Positions 7,255-7,450 of a stretch of DNA of 7,450 nt are shown here, one piece after another. The stretch is from the NCBI GenBank assembly GCA_004213025.1, contig SHBC01000051.1:1-7450 (forward strand), written 5' to 3'. Both the position numbers and the translations under genes were made by a program. Each line of letters starts with the position of its first letter. Position 1 is the first letter of the stretch. Below the pieces are notes generated by a model. That model worked only from the letters and a program-made list of their open reading frames with translations. It was not told where the DNA came from and searched no databases. This stretch comes from SAR116 cluster bacterium (lineage in GTDB: Bacteria; Pseudomonadota; Alphaproteobacteria; Puniceispirillales; Puniceispirillaceae).

Positions 7255-7450
7255 TCAGCTTCCGCGATAGGTCGAATAGCCATAGGGCGACAGCAGCAGC
7301 GGCACATGATAATGCTGGTCCGGCCGGTCGATCCCGAAGGCAATGACAATCTCATCAAGAAACGGCACGGCGGGAAGCCCGATCCCGCTGGCGCGAAGAT
7401 AGGCACCGGCGTGAAACACCAGCTGATAACGCCCGCCAGCGAAATCGCCC
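7255..7450 (-). CDS. uraH: 5-Hydroxyisourate hydrolase (transthyretin-like), C-terminal 64 residues; runs off the right edge
   Basis: This enzyme hydrolyses 5-hydroxyisourate, the PuuD product, to OHCU (2-oxo-4-hydroxy-4-carboxy-5-ureidoimidazoline). The visible C-terminal half, about 64 residues of a protein normally about 110-120 long, reads [13 protein letters not shown], then [15 protein letters not shown], then [20 protein letters not shown] at the end. The terminal YRGS tetrapeptide and the [10 protein letters not shown] block (its first His is the catalytic one) separate the hydrolase from vertebrate transthyretin. The N-terminal catalytic His and the conserved Arg are beyond the edge, as are the start and any promoter or leader. 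A TGA at 7257-7255 ends the frame, 24 bases before xdhA, so co-transcription is likely. The fragment shows no export signal, but the N-terminus is unseen, so location cannot be judged. Confidence 0.95.
   Translation of the reverse strand, partial: GDFAGGRYQLVFHAGAYLRASGIGLPAVPFLDEIVIAFGIDRPDQHYHVPLLLSPYGYSTYRGS

Overview
All genes in this window lie on the minus strand. Read from high to low coordinates they form one compact purine-catabolism (xanthine/urate/allantoin) operon: uraH (3' part only) > xdhA > xdhB > xdhC > puuD > puuE > allA (5' part only). The DNA is GC-rich (by eye above 60%), with no mobile element, RNA gene, CRISPR array or foreign-looking segment. A two-subunit xanthine dehydrogenase with its XdhC chaperone, a membrane cytochrome-type urate oxidase and high GC together suggest a proteobacterium, most likely an alphaproteobacterium. 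No marker gene is present, so this is an inference.

Layout. 7255-7450 holds the last 64 codons of 5-hydroxyisourate hydrolase, ending in the family signature YRGS. After a 24-base gap come xdhA (5713-7230, Fe-S/FAD subunit), xdhB (3362-5713, molybdopterin subunit) and xdhC (2433-3362, cofactor sulfuration/insertion chaperone), joined by TGATG stop/start overlaps. A 55-base gap (2378-2432) precedes puuD (1142-2377), a multi-span membrane urate oxidase with a C-terminal cytochrome c domain. puuE (207-1145, allantoinase of the polysaccharide-deacetylase fold) and allA (1-210, ureidoglycolate lyase, running off the left edge) follow with ATGA overlaps.

How they work together. XdhAB, matured by XdhC, oxidises hypoxanthine/xanthine to urate. 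PuuD oxidises urate to 5-hydroxyisourate, passing electrons to its heme rather than forming H2O2. UraH hydrolyses 5-hydroxyisourate to OHCU. A decarboxylase (UraD, not in the window) would give (S)-allantoin, PuuE opens this to allantoate, and after an allantoate-degrading enzyme (not in the window) AllA releases glyoxylate and urea from ureidoglycolate. The promoter and any regulator must lie beyond 7450 or elsewhere, because none is visible here.

I see no undescribed system. The points worth a second look are the cytochrome-linked urate oxidase, the loss of metal-binding residues in PuuE, and a possible 8-codon mini-ORF overlapping the puuD start. No stretch over 300 bases lacks a gene.
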